7,282 nt of DNA from Dehalococcoidia bacterium (GCA_030615425.1 JAUWZG010000051.1:1-7282), one strand, 5' to 3'; positions 1 through 5,363 are shown, counted from the first letter of the stretch. Notes: generated from the sequence alone by a model not told the origin. A program made the numbers and translations.

Positions 1-664
1 CTTGAGAACAGGCTACTATGGCTTCAGCGATTTCTCCTCTGTAAAAGACATCACGTCCTCCCTTGACAATCTTTTTGAAGGTCATGGCCAGGTCTGGCTG
101 CCTAAAAACCTCACCCGGCTCAGGTGCTCTCCCATTAATCAGGTAAGTATGGGCAGCGGCAGCATTGGATTGCAGCTTGGCACTGTTCTTCTTCCAGCCA
201 TATCCAATAACCTCTGTGACCGGAAACCCGTTTTCAGCCAGCTCGATGGCCGGTGCCAATACCTGAGCCAGACTCATAGTGCCATACTTATCAAGCAGTG
301 AACACCACCCATCTAAAGTCCCAGGGATTGTTACCGTGTGAATGCCCACTCCCGGCATTTCTCGGTAACCTAGATTTCGGAATGTTTCCAAACTGGCGGC
401 ATAAGGAGCCCGGCCACTGGCATTTAATGCCTTCAATTCATTGCTGTTGCTTAGATAGACTAGGGCGAAGGCATCTCCTCCCAGGCCAGTCGACATTGGT
501 TCCACCACATTCAAGGCAGCGGCGGTGGCAATAGCAGCATCAATGGCATTACCTCCTTGTAACAGCATGCTCACCCCAGCCTGTGCTGCTAGAGGCTGAC
601 TGGTAGCTACTATCCCGTGCCTACTCATAACTGCCGAGCGACGGGATGGAAACGAGTGTTTCAA
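1..664 (-). CDS. ggt: gamma-glutamyltransferase, N-terminal part (runs off left edge)
   Basis: This is the first ~221 residues of a gamma-glutamyltransferase-family Ntn hydrolase, which transfers or hydrolyses gamma-glutamyl groups from glutathione-like substrates. Visible landmarks, numbered from the TTG start: FPSRRSAV (5-12), GIVATSQPLAAQAG (17-30), GGNAIDAA (37-44), EPMSTGLGGDAFAL (55-68) and NASGRAP (81-87). These are typical of the large-subunit N-terminus of the family. The autoprocessing Thr nucleophile lies beyond the window, so activity cannot be judged. The first ATG is at 628, but the family-like FPSRRSAV block lies upstream of it, so I prefer TTG at 664-662, with AGGAG at 679-675 ten bases before it. 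The frame opens after a TGA at 700-698. No export signal is evident at this start. It is divergent from everything to its right, so a functional link to the transporter cluster is not shown. Confidence 0.9.
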   Translation of the reverse strand, partial: MKHSFPSRRSAVMSRHGIVATSQPLAAQAGVSMLLQGGNAIDAAIATAAALNVVEPMSTGLGGDAFALVYLSNSNELKALNASGRAPYAASLETFRNLGYREMPGVGIHTVTIPGTLDGWCSLLDKYGTMSLAQVLAPAIELAENGFPVTEVIGYGWKKNSAKLQSNAAAAHTYLINGRAPEPGEVFRQPDLAMTFKKIVKGGRDVFYRGEIAEAIVACSQ

Positions 665-707
665 ATCTATGGCTCTCCTACTTGGAAACTCAATAAGTCA
701 TGCCAAT

Positions 708-736
708 ATTGTAGTCTATTTTCAGGTATTTGGAAA
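708..736 (-). promoter_or_regulatory. candidate sigma70-type promoter for the gamma-glutamyltransferase gene
   Basis: Read on the minus strand, TTTCCA (736-731) is followed after 17 bases by TACAAT (713-708). The -10 matches the consensus at 5 of 6 bases, the -35 at 4 of 6. Transcription would start near 701, giving a leader of about 37 bases that contains the AGGAG before the TTG start. The match is by eye only. Nothing else convincing is seen in 665-873. Confidence 0.35.
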
Positions 737-873
737 ACTACGCAGATTACTCTTCAAAGGTTGCTTCGCTTGGCCATGACTGTCCTGCTCTTGTGTCCGA
801 AATCCCGGTGGGCTTTGAAGGCGAGGTGGTGGGCACTTTTAGGTCGATTTTATTGATATTTTTGCACAGCGTA

Positions 874-902
874 TTGACTAAAAATATATTTAGTGGTATA
901 AG
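874..902 (+). promoter_or_regulatory. sigma70-type promoter for the small ribbon-helix-helix gene
   Basis: TTGACT (874-879) and TATAAG (897-902) are separated by exactly 17 bases, and the spacer is AT-rich. Each hexamer matches consensus at 5 of 6 positions. The predicted start is about 909, only a few bases before the ATG at 912. The transcript would therefore be almost leaderless if that ATG is used, or have a leader of about 27 bases if the in-frame ATG at 936 is used. Confidence 0.6.
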
Positions 903-911
903 TAAACATTG

Positions 912-1100
912 ATGTGTACTAAAGTATCTGTAGCGATGAATGCCGAAACCAGAAGGCATTATAGTCTGAATATCTTCAAACAGACGAAAGACTTGTTGAG
1001 TTCAATTAAGCATACGGGTCAGAGCTATGATGGTCTAATTCAAGACCTAGTCAAGTACTGGAAAGAGAGAAAACGGATGGAGGGCAAAAGTGGCGATTAG
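912..1100 (+). CDS. small ribbon-helix-helix-like protein (possible antitoxin or regulator)
   Basis: A 62-residue basic protein. A short strand-like segment (about YSLNIF, 17-22) is followed by KQTKDLLSSIKHTGQSYDGLI (23-43) and a second helix rich in Lys/Arg and aromatics (44-55). The pattern of short strand, T-K-D-L-L-S-S-I-K, G-Q-S-Y-D and a second helix resembles the many small ribbon-helix-helix (VapB/DUF7557-like) proteins of archaea and Chloroflexota. These usually dimerise and bind DNA, some as antitoxins. No toxin gene adjoins it. The start is uncertain: ATG 912 has no Shine-Dalgarno and sits almost at the predicted transcription start, while ATG 936 (54 residues) also lacks a clear one. 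Family assignment rests on memory of sequence style. It is followed by terminator-like hairpins, so it is probably monocistronic. Confidence 0.6.
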   Translation: MCTKVSVAMNAETRRHYSLNIFKQTKDLLSSIKHTGQSYDGLIQDLVKYWKERKRMEGKSGD

Positions 1101-1127
1101 GCTAGAGAAGAAGCACCTCTAAAAATG

Positions 1128-1155
1128 GAAAAGACCTGCGACAACAGGTCTCTTC
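1128..1155 (+). terminator. hairpin after the small ribbon-helix-helix gene
   Basis: AGACCTG (1132-1138) and CAGGTCT (1145-1151) form a perfect 7-bp stem around a CGACAA loop. Three further outer pairs (1128-1130 with 1153-1155) extend it past one A/C mismatch. On the plus strand it is followed only by CTCTTC. On the minus strand the stem is followed by TTTTCC and a further T run, so it would terminate better in that direction. It may act bidirectionally or protect the mRNA 3' end. Confidence 0.45.
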
Positions 1156-1164
1156 AAGGGTGTT

Positions 1165-1194
1165 TAGATAATGAGTTTATCTAGTTTTTATTTT
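1165..1194 (+). terminator. intrinsic terminator, AT-rich stem with T tract
   Basis: TAGATAA (1165-1171) pairs perfectly with TTATCTA (1177-1183) across a 5-base loop. It is followed by G and then TTTTTATTTT (1185-1194). The stem is weak in GC, but the T tract is strong, and it lies directly behind the preceding hairpin. Together they probably end the transcript from the promoter at 874-902. Confidence 0.55.
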
Positions 1195-1223
1195 AGAGTA
1201 ATCCCGAAAATAAGTCAAGCAAC

Positions 1224-1274
1224 AGGGCTCAGAGACCCCGAGTGCGGGTGTTCTTTGAGTCCTTTAGTTTTCTT
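1224..1274 (+). terminator. long hairpin with U-rich tail, terminator-like RNA element
   Basis: Bases 1224-1235 pair with 1252-1263 in an unbroken 12-bp helix (ten Watson-Crick and two G-U pairs). Inside, CCCG (1237-1240) pairs with CGGG (1245-1248) around an AGTG loop. The helix is followed by TTAGTTTTCTT (1264-1274). The G-U pairs work only for plus-strand RNA. It could be a third terminator, or the first domain of the structured region that follows. Confidence 0.5.
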
Positions 1275-1276
1275 GC

Positions 1277-1371
1277 GGCAGGGTGCTCGGGAAATCATGG
1301 CAGGGATAAACAGGAAGCTCAACCCCCGTCCCGTGTGGTGCCATGACTGTAATCTGGGTCAGCGCCCTGCC
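1277..1371 (+). ncRNA. candidate structured leader RNA upstream of the 56-residue ORF, family not identified
   Basis: Three nested helices are visible. The closing stem pairs 1277-1287 (GGCAGGGTGCT) with 1361-1371 (11 bp, one G-U). The next pairs 1295-1302 (TCATGGCA) perfectly with 1339-1346 (8 bp). The inner one pairs 1303-1307 with 1328-1332 (5 bp, one G-U). The element ends 16 bases before the ATG of the small ORF. The 3' end, GTCAG then three bases then CCTGCC (1358-1371), resembles the B12 box of cobalamin riboswitches. ACTGTAATC (1346-1354) also recalls that family, but the element is short and other conserved blocks are missing. I therefore call it only a structured leader candidate. 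No covariance evidence is available. Confidence 0.4.
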
Positions 1372-1387
1372 TCAAGTGAGGTGAGTG

Positions 1388-1558
1388 ATGATAGTGCTGG
1401 ATAAGATTAAGGCCTTTTTCAAATGGTACGGGGAAGCAATGGGGGCTTTAGAACCAAAACCAGAAGCGAAAGGTGCTGAGAAAAAGGCGGCTGAGCCTCC
1501 TGAGACAAAGGTAGCCGAGGCTCCTGAAAAGAAGGCAAATGAAAGTAGCTCAAAGTAG
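1388..1558 (+). CDS. 56-residue Lys/Glu/Pro-rich small protein, function unknown
   Basis: The ATG at 1388 is preceded by GAGGTG (1378-1383), a good Shine-Dalgarno four bases upstream. An internal GTG at 1394 is an alternative start. The N-terminus (about MIVLDKIKAFFKWYGEAMGAL) can form a short amphipathic helix with aromatic residues F10, F11, W13 and Y14. The remainder (about 22-56) is a low-complexity, highly charged tail built from Glu, Lys, Ala and Pro, likely disordered. There is no Cys, signal peptide or membrane segment long enough to span. I do not recognise the family. It is flanked on both sides by stable predicted RNA structures. The clear ribosome site supports translation, but with no homologue to hand this remains a probable rather than certain gene. 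Confidence 0.5.
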   Translation: MIVLDKIKAFFKWYGEAMGALEPKPEAKGAEKKAAEPPETKVAEAPEKKANESSSK

Positions 1559-1565
1559 AAAAATG

Positions 1566-1689
1566 GGCGGGTCTTGCCGGGGGAAACCAGGGTGCTGGGG
1601 TTTCTTTGATTACCACCAGCTTAATTCGAGCACCACCCCTCCCGTATCCGGAGCCCTGGGGATAATCGGGCTTAGCGGCAGGGCCCGCT
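1566..1689 (+). ncRNA. candidate structured RNA with a 13-bp closing stem, between the small ORF and the helix-turn-helix gene
   Basis: Bases 1567-1579 pair along their whole length with 1676-1688 (13 bp, two G-U), extendable by a G-U pair 1566/1689. Inside, 1587-1592 (CCAGGG) pairs with 1654-1659 (CCCTGG), and 1594-1600 pairs with 1613-1620 with one bulged A. Competing local helices also exist. GAAACC (1583-1588) pairs with GGTTTC (1599-1604), GGTGCT (1591-1596) pairs with AGCACC (1629-1634), and AGCCC (1652-1656) pairs with GGGCT (1668-1672). Such alternatives are typical of regulatory leaders, but this was drawn by eye. The element begins 8 bases after the stop of the small ORF and ends 33 bases before the ATG of the helix-turn-helix gene. 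It matches no riboswitch consensus I know. Confidence 0.4.
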
Positions 1690-1722
1690 AGGGAATAAAA
1701 GGTGAAAACAGGTGAGAGGGCA

Positions 1723-1929
1723 ATGAAACTGAAGACAAGGGTTTTTGAGTTATGTAACGGGAGATACCGAAACCTAGTTGAGTTAGCCCGGACGATGGAA
1801 ATATCCCAAGACCTAATTTACAGCGTAAGAAGAGGTGACCGTAACATCAACGGAAGGTTTATTCTTGGAGCGATGAAAGCCTTTCCTGGATATAAACTCG
1901 ATGACCTTTTCTATGTCTCAGAGGATTAG
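1723..1929 (+). CDS. small helix-turn-helix (XRE-like) DNA-binding protein
   Basis: A 68-residue protein, basic in its first two thirds and acidic at the end. NLVELARTMEIS (17-28) and QDLIYSVRRGDRNIN (29-43) read as the two helices of a helix-turn-helix in the Cro/C1 (XRE) style, followed by FILGAMKAFPGYKLDDLFY (46-64). That ending is common in small regulators I associate with Dehalococcoidia. The ATG at 1723 is preferred because GAGAGGG lies just upstream; a GTG at 1702 would add seven residues. There is no ligand-binding domain, so it would act as a simple repressor or accessory factor. It lies directly upstream of the transporter cluster and of an inverted repeat around that cluster's -35, making local control plausible but unproven. 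Confidence 0.72.
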   Translation: MKLKTRVFELCNGRYRNLVELARTMEISQDLIYSVRRGDRNINGRFILGAMKAFPGYKLDDLFYVSED

Positions 1930-1978
1930 CTGGTGAAAAGTTATAGTAAGTGCCTGAGTTCCGTGCAGCGAAGGAGGT

Positions 1979-2008
1979 CCTGGAGTCTCTCGCTTGGCAA
2001 AATCCAGG
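1979..2008. promoter_or_regulatory. inverted repeat around the -35 element, possible operator
   Basis: CCTGGA (1979-1984) and TCCAGG (2003-2008) are perfect inverted 6-base arms, 18 bases apart, placed symmetrically around TTGGCA (1994-1999). The arm centres are 24 bases apart, just over two helical turns. That would suit a pair of protein-bound half sites or a transcribed hairpin. The neighbouring helix-turn-helix protein is the obvious candidate ligand, by position only. Six-base arms can occur by chance. Confidence 0.3.
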
Positions 2009-2024
2009 TCGAGCTACTTATAAT
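1994..2024 (+). promoter_or_regulatory. sigma70-type promoter for the enolase-family/transporter cluster
   Basis: A perfect TATAAT (2019-2024) lies 19 bases after TTGGCA (1994-1999), which matches the -35 consensus at 5 of 6 positions. The spacer is two bases longer than ideal, which fits a promoter needing or receiving regulation. Transcription would begin near 2031, immediately before the GGGGGTGA ribosome site of the gene at 2044. Confidence 0.5.
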
Positions 2025-2043
2025 CACCACTTGGGGGTGACAA

Positions 2044-3267
2044 ATGAAAATAATAGACCTGAAGACATATGTAATAGAGGTTCCTCCTCCCCATCGTGGA
2101 GGGCGAAATTGGGTATTCGTGAAAATAATTACGAACAATGGAATTGAAGGCATTGGCGAAGCGTATGATGTCCCATTTGACCCACATGCTGTAGCACAAT
2201 TAATTCAGACCACTGGGGAACGATTTGTCATCAATGCCGACCCCTTTAATATAGAGTACCTATGGCGAAGAATCTACGCTAGCGGTTACGATCAGCATCC
2301 AGACCTGACCAAGATGGGGGTAATTAGTGCTATTGAAATGGCCTGCTGGGATATCATTGGTAAAGCCCTCAATCAACCTGTATATAACCTGCTCGGCGGC
2401 CAGTACCACGAAAGATTGAGGAGCTATACATATTTGTATCCATCCTCCACTTCGGAGCCTGAACAGCAGCGAAATGTTCACACCGATCCACAACAAGCGG
2501 GAGAGAGGGCAGCCGCCTATGTGAAAATGGGCTTCACGGCAGTGAAGTTTGACCCCGTTGGGCATCCAACCACCCATGCTCCCCTACAGCTTTCCTTAGA
2601 GACGCTTGATAATGCAGAGGCTGTAGTTAAAAACGTGCGGGAAGCTGTCGGTGATAAGTGCGATATACTTATTGGCACCCATGGGCAGATGACTACATCA
2701 AGCGCTATCAGGCTAGCCAAGAGGCTGGAGAAGTACGACCCGCTGTGGTTTGAGGAACCAGTCCCACCTGAGAACAGGGATGAGATGGCCAGGGTAGCCC
2801 ACCACACCAGCATTCCTGTTGCCACTGGCGAGAGGTTATCCACAAAATATGAATTCAGGGAGTTATTGCAGAAACAGGCCGCCTCTATACTGCAGTTTGC
2901 TCTCGGACGCGTTGGCGGTATCTTGGAAGCCAAGAAGATTGCAGGTATGGCTGAGGCCAATTACGCACAGATCGCTCCACATCTTTATGCCGGTCCTGTA
3001 GAGGCCTTAGCCAACATCCAAATTGATACCTGCAGTCCTAATTTCTTAATCCAAGAAAGCATAGAAACATGGGGTGGTTTCCATGCCGAGATTCTCAAGG
3101 AGCCCATCCAGTGGGAGGAAGGGTATATTATCCCTCCTACAAAGCCGGGGCTTGGCGTAGAGTTGAATGAAGAAGTAGTGAATAAACATCTATATCAGGG
3201 GACTGACACTAGCCTTGATATGCGGGATGATCAACCCTATATAAGAACAGCACTGCGACCTCTATAA
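2044..3267 (+). CDS. mandelate racemase/muconate lactonizing enzyme-family protein (enolase superfamily), possible sugar-acid dehydratase
   Basis: A 407-residue cytosolic enzyme with the usual capping domain (about 1-118, ending NLLGG) and a TIM-barrel domain (about 125-385). The superfamily abstracts a proton alpha to a carboxylate and stabilises the enediolate on Mg2+. By ungapped alignment from memory with E. coli galactonate dehydratase DgoD, G211 replaces the first metal-ligand Asp. H213 matches its catalytic His, E237 (WFEEP) and E263 (ATGER) match the other ligands, and H313 (IAPHLYAGP) matches the second catalytic His. A286 replaces the Asp usually paired with that His, and E338 is kept. 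The second-strand motif is K168-F-D170. The conserved surroundings (THGQ, ALGRVGG, PPTKPGLGVE) suggest a defined subgroup rather than decay. Start ATG 2044 has GGGGGTGA at 2033-2040. It leads a gene cluster with ABC transporter genes, implying action on the imported solute. The exact substrate is unknown. Confidence 0.93.
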   Translation: MKIIDLKTYVIEVPPPHRGGRNWVFVKIITNNGIEGIGEAYDVPFDPHAVAQLIQTTGERFVINADPFNIEYLWRRIYASGYDQHPDLTKMGVISAIEMACWDIIGKALNQPVYNLLGGQYHERLRSYTYLYPSSTSEPEQQRNVHTDPQQAGERAAAYVKMGFTAVKFDPVGHPTTHAPLQLSLETLDNAEAVVKNVREAVGDKCDILIGTHGQMTTSSAIRLAKRLEKYDPLWFEEPVPPENRDEMARVAHHTSIPVATGERLSTKYEFRELLQKQAASILQFALGRVGGILEAKKIAGMAEANYAQIAPHLYAGPVEALANIQIDTCSPNFLIQESIETWGGFHAEILKEPIQWEEGYIIPPTKPGLGVELNEEVVNKHLYQGTDTSLDMRDDQPYIRTALRPL

Positions 3268-3313
3268 TAGATAATGGGAGGGGGCAGAGCTAGCTCATAA
3301 GGAGAGGTCTAAT

Positions 3314-3329
3314 CAGGGTTAGCACCCTG
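3314..3329 (+). other. small hairpin in the gap before the first permease gene
   Basis: CAGGGT (3314-3319) pairs perfectly with ACCCTG (3324-3329) around a TAGC loop. No T run follows, so it is not a normal terminator. It may mark an mRNA processing or stability site in the 137-base gap between the enzyme and permease genes. I see no convincing promoter in the rest of that gap, so readthrough from the upstream gene is the simplest reading. Confidence 0.3.
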
Positions 3330-3404
3330 TCGCAATAATTGGCGGTGAGCTTTTTAATATGAAGGAAGCAAAACTTAATAGATATCAACCGAGGAAGAAG
3401 TAGT

Positions 3405-4400
3405 ATGCGTGCTTACATAATCAAAAGGTTATTGTTAGTCATACCCACCGTGTTTGTGGTCACCGTGATAGTCTTCTTCCTGATACGCCTCATTCCAGGT
3501 GACGCAGTAGACATAATGTCACAAAGGCTACTCACAGCAGGTGGTGGTATTGATGTCGCAGCGGCGAAGGAGATGATTAGGCACCATCTGGGGCTAGATG
3601 TGCCAATCCTTCACCAGTATGGACGCTGGATAGGGGTTGTTGCCCAAGCGAATGGCAGTTTCAGTGGTCTTTTTCAAGGTGACCTCGGGGTATCTTTGTG
3701 GCGACCAACCTCTGTGCTTGAGGAAATAGCCTTGAGGTGGCCAGTAACCCTTGAACTTGGCGTCATGGGTTTAATAATAGGCCAACTAATAGCCTTGCCG
3801 ATAGGTATATATTCAGCGTTACGGCAGGATACCTGGGGCGACTATATCGGCCGTAGCTTTGCTATATTTTGTATCGCTGTCCCCACCTTCTGGATAGGGA
3901 CACTGGTAATAGTCTTCCCCGCAATATGGTGGGGCTACATGCCACCTATAATATTTATCCCGTTTTTTGAGGACCCAATAGGTAATCTGAAAATGTTCAT
4001 AGTGCCAGCTACTATTCTGGGCGCGGCTATGGCGGGGGGAAGCATGAGGATGACTCGCACCATGATGCTGGAGGTGCTGAGGCAGGATTATATCAGGACG
4101 GCCTGGGCAAAGGGGCTCAGGGAGAGGGTGGTCATCCTAAGGCATGCCTTGAAGAATGCGCTAATCCCGGTAGTCACCCTGGTAGGACTTTTTGTGCCGG
4201 TTATGATTGGGGGCGCGGTTATTGTAGAGACGATATTTAACCTACCCGGGATGGGCGCCTTAATAATACACGCTACCACATATAGAGACTACCCTATACT
4301 TAGCGGAACAGTTCTCGTTTTTGGACTGGGGATGGTGATAATCAATCTAACAGTTGACCTAACCTACGCCTATCTAGACCCCAGGGTTCGTTATAGATAA
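3405..4400 (+). CDS. dppB: ABC transporter permease, DppB/OppB family
   Basis: A 331-residue inner-membrane permease, the first of a heterodimeric pair that forms the channel of a peptide/nickel/oligosaccharide-type importer. The N-terminus MRAYIIKRLLLVIPTVFVV, followed by FFLIRLIPGDA, is the hallmark first membrane segment of DppB-type proteins. About six hydrophobic segments are present, with a larger external loop after the first. The ATPase-contacting EAA-type loop is at 220-245 (MLEVLRQDYIRTAWAKGLRE), followed by the family-typical RHALKNALIPVV. The C-terminus YLDPRVRYR is also typical. GAGGA at 3391-3395 sets the ATG at 3405. The next permease starts 27 bases after its stop, so the two are co-transcribed. 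The substrate cannot be read from the permease; the neighbouring enolase-family enzyme hints at an organic acid or sugar derivative. The gene symbol is used in the family sense. Confidence 0.95.
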   Translation: MRAYIIKRLLLVIPTVFVVTVIVFFLIRLIPGDAVDIMSQRLLTAGGGIDVAAAKEMIRHHLGLDVPILHQYGRWIGVVAQANGSFSGLFQGDLGVSLWRPTSVLEEIALRWPVTLELGVMGLIIGQLIALPIGIYSALRQDTWGDYIGRSFAIFCIAVPTFWIGTLVIVFPAIWWGYMPPIIFIPFFEDPIGNLKMFIVPATILGAAMAGGSMRMTRTMMLEVLRQDYIRTAWAKGLRERVVILRHALKNALIPVVTLVGLFVPVMIGGAVIVETIFNLPGMGALIIHATTYRDYPILSGTVLVFGLGMVIINLTVDLTYAYLDPRVRYR

Positions 4401-4427
4401 AGGAAAAATCAAAAAAGGGGTAATGGT

Positions 4428-5363
4428 GTGGCCGATAGCTCATCAGAGAGAGTAACCGAGAGGAAGAAACACTCCTGGCTGGTCGGTTTTGTGATAAGGC
4501 TGGTGAAGGAGAAGCCGCTGGGTGTGGTAGGGGCGGTTATAACCCTGCTCTTGCTTTTCACGGGCATTTTTGCCGACTTAATAGCCCCTTATGGAATGAA
4601 CGAAGTTAACCTGGAAGTTGCGACAGTGGCACCATCAGCCAGGTTCTGGCTGGGCACAGATAACCTGGGGCGGGACATGCTCAGTCGTGTCATCTTCGGG
4701 GCTCGTGTCTCGGTGATAGTTGGTTTGGTGGGCGCTACTATTTCTGCGCTTTTCACCCTACTTATAGGTATGCTGAGCGGGTACATCGGCGGTAAAATTG
4801 ACCTGATTGGGCAGAGGTTCGTTGATGGCATGATGTGCATGCCCGGCTTAGTTCTTCTTATAGCCATATTCGCTACGATTGGGCGGGGTTTGTGGATAGT
4901 AATCATTGTTTTGGGGATAGTATGGGGCATCGGCGGCTCCAGGATAATAAGAAGCGCTGTTATCAGCATTAAGGAGAATGTGTATATAGAGGCAGCGAAG
5001 GCTATTGGCTGTTCTCATAGCAGGATACTTACCCGACATATCCTGCCCAATATTATGGCTCCCCTAATTATCAATTTTAGCGTACAGGTACCGGCGCTAA
5101 TTCTAACTGAGGCTAGCCTGAGCTTTCTCGGCTATGGCATACCCCACCCGACGCCCAGCTGGGGAGGCATGCTTGGCATAACTGGGCGCATCTACATGTT
5201 CAAGGCTCCATGGATGGCTATATGGCCCGGCGTGGCCCTGGCTATCGTGGTCTATGGTGTAAATATGTTTGGCGATGCGGTGAGAGACCTACTGGACCCG
5301 AGGTTGAGGGGTGGTGTCGGGCGCTATGGGGTGAGAGTGAAAAAAGGCAAAAAGGGAGGTTGA
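4428..5363 (+). CDS. dppC: ABC transporter permease, DppC/OppC family
   Basis: A 311-residue inner-membrane permease, partner of the upstream DppB-type protein. Family landmarks are a cytoplasmic basic N-terminus (1-30), a first membrane segment (about 31-52), GTDNLGRDMLSRVIFGARVS (76-95), and an EAA loop YIEAAKAIGCSHSRILTRHI (186-205). Later come EASLSFLGYG (228-237), PSWGGML (243-249) and GDAVRDLLDPRLRG (282-295). The start is GTG at 4428, with AAAGGGG ending at 4420; nearby ATG and GTG triplets at 4423-4428 lie in other frames. The last dozen residues (VRVKKGKKGG) form an unusually basic tail. It lies 27 bases after the first permease gene and 70 bases before the binding-protein gene. Confidence 0.95.
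   Translation: MADSSSERVTERKKHSWLVGFVIRLVKEKPLGVVGAVITLLLLFTGIFADLIAPYGMNEVNLEVATVAPSARFWLGTDNLGRDMLSRVIFGARVSVIVGLVGATISALFTLLIGMLSGYIGGKIDLIGQRFVDGMMCMPGLVLLIAIFATIGRGLWIVIIVLGIVWGIGGSRIIRSAVISIKENVYIEAAKAIGCSHSRILTRHILPNIMAPLIINFSVQVPALILTEASLSFLGYGIPHPTPSWGGMLGITGRIYMFKAPWMAIWPGVALAIVVYGVNMFGDAVRDLLDPRLRGGVGRYGVRVKKGKKGG

Noticed and set aside
730..959. Overlapping open frames on both strands between the divergent genes (730-912 plus, 747-959 minus, 617-856 plus)
   Set aside because: None has a ribosome site or recognisable motif. The plus frames run across the promoter, and the minus frame is antisense to the ribbon-helix-helix gene. A decayed gene remnant cannot be excluded.
1171..1404. 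77-codon plus-strand open frame
   Set aside because: It starts inside the terminator loop, has no ribosome site, and its span is better explained by stable RNA helices. The composition is not protein-like.
1583..1699. Resemblance of GGATAATC...GCGGCAGGG to the TPP riboswitch 3' core
   Set aside because: The CTGAGA block and the paired 5' core are absent, and the actual stems differ from the TPP fold.
1971..1977. Strong AAGGAGG Shine-Dalgarno-like sequence
   Set aside because: No ATG or GTG opens a sensible frame at the right distance. Probably fortuitous, or part of the regulatory region.
1950..2147. 65-codon plus-strand frame beginning at GTG 1950
   Set aside because: It overlaps about 100 bases of the clearly real enzyme gene in another frame, lacks a ribosome site, and covers the promoter.
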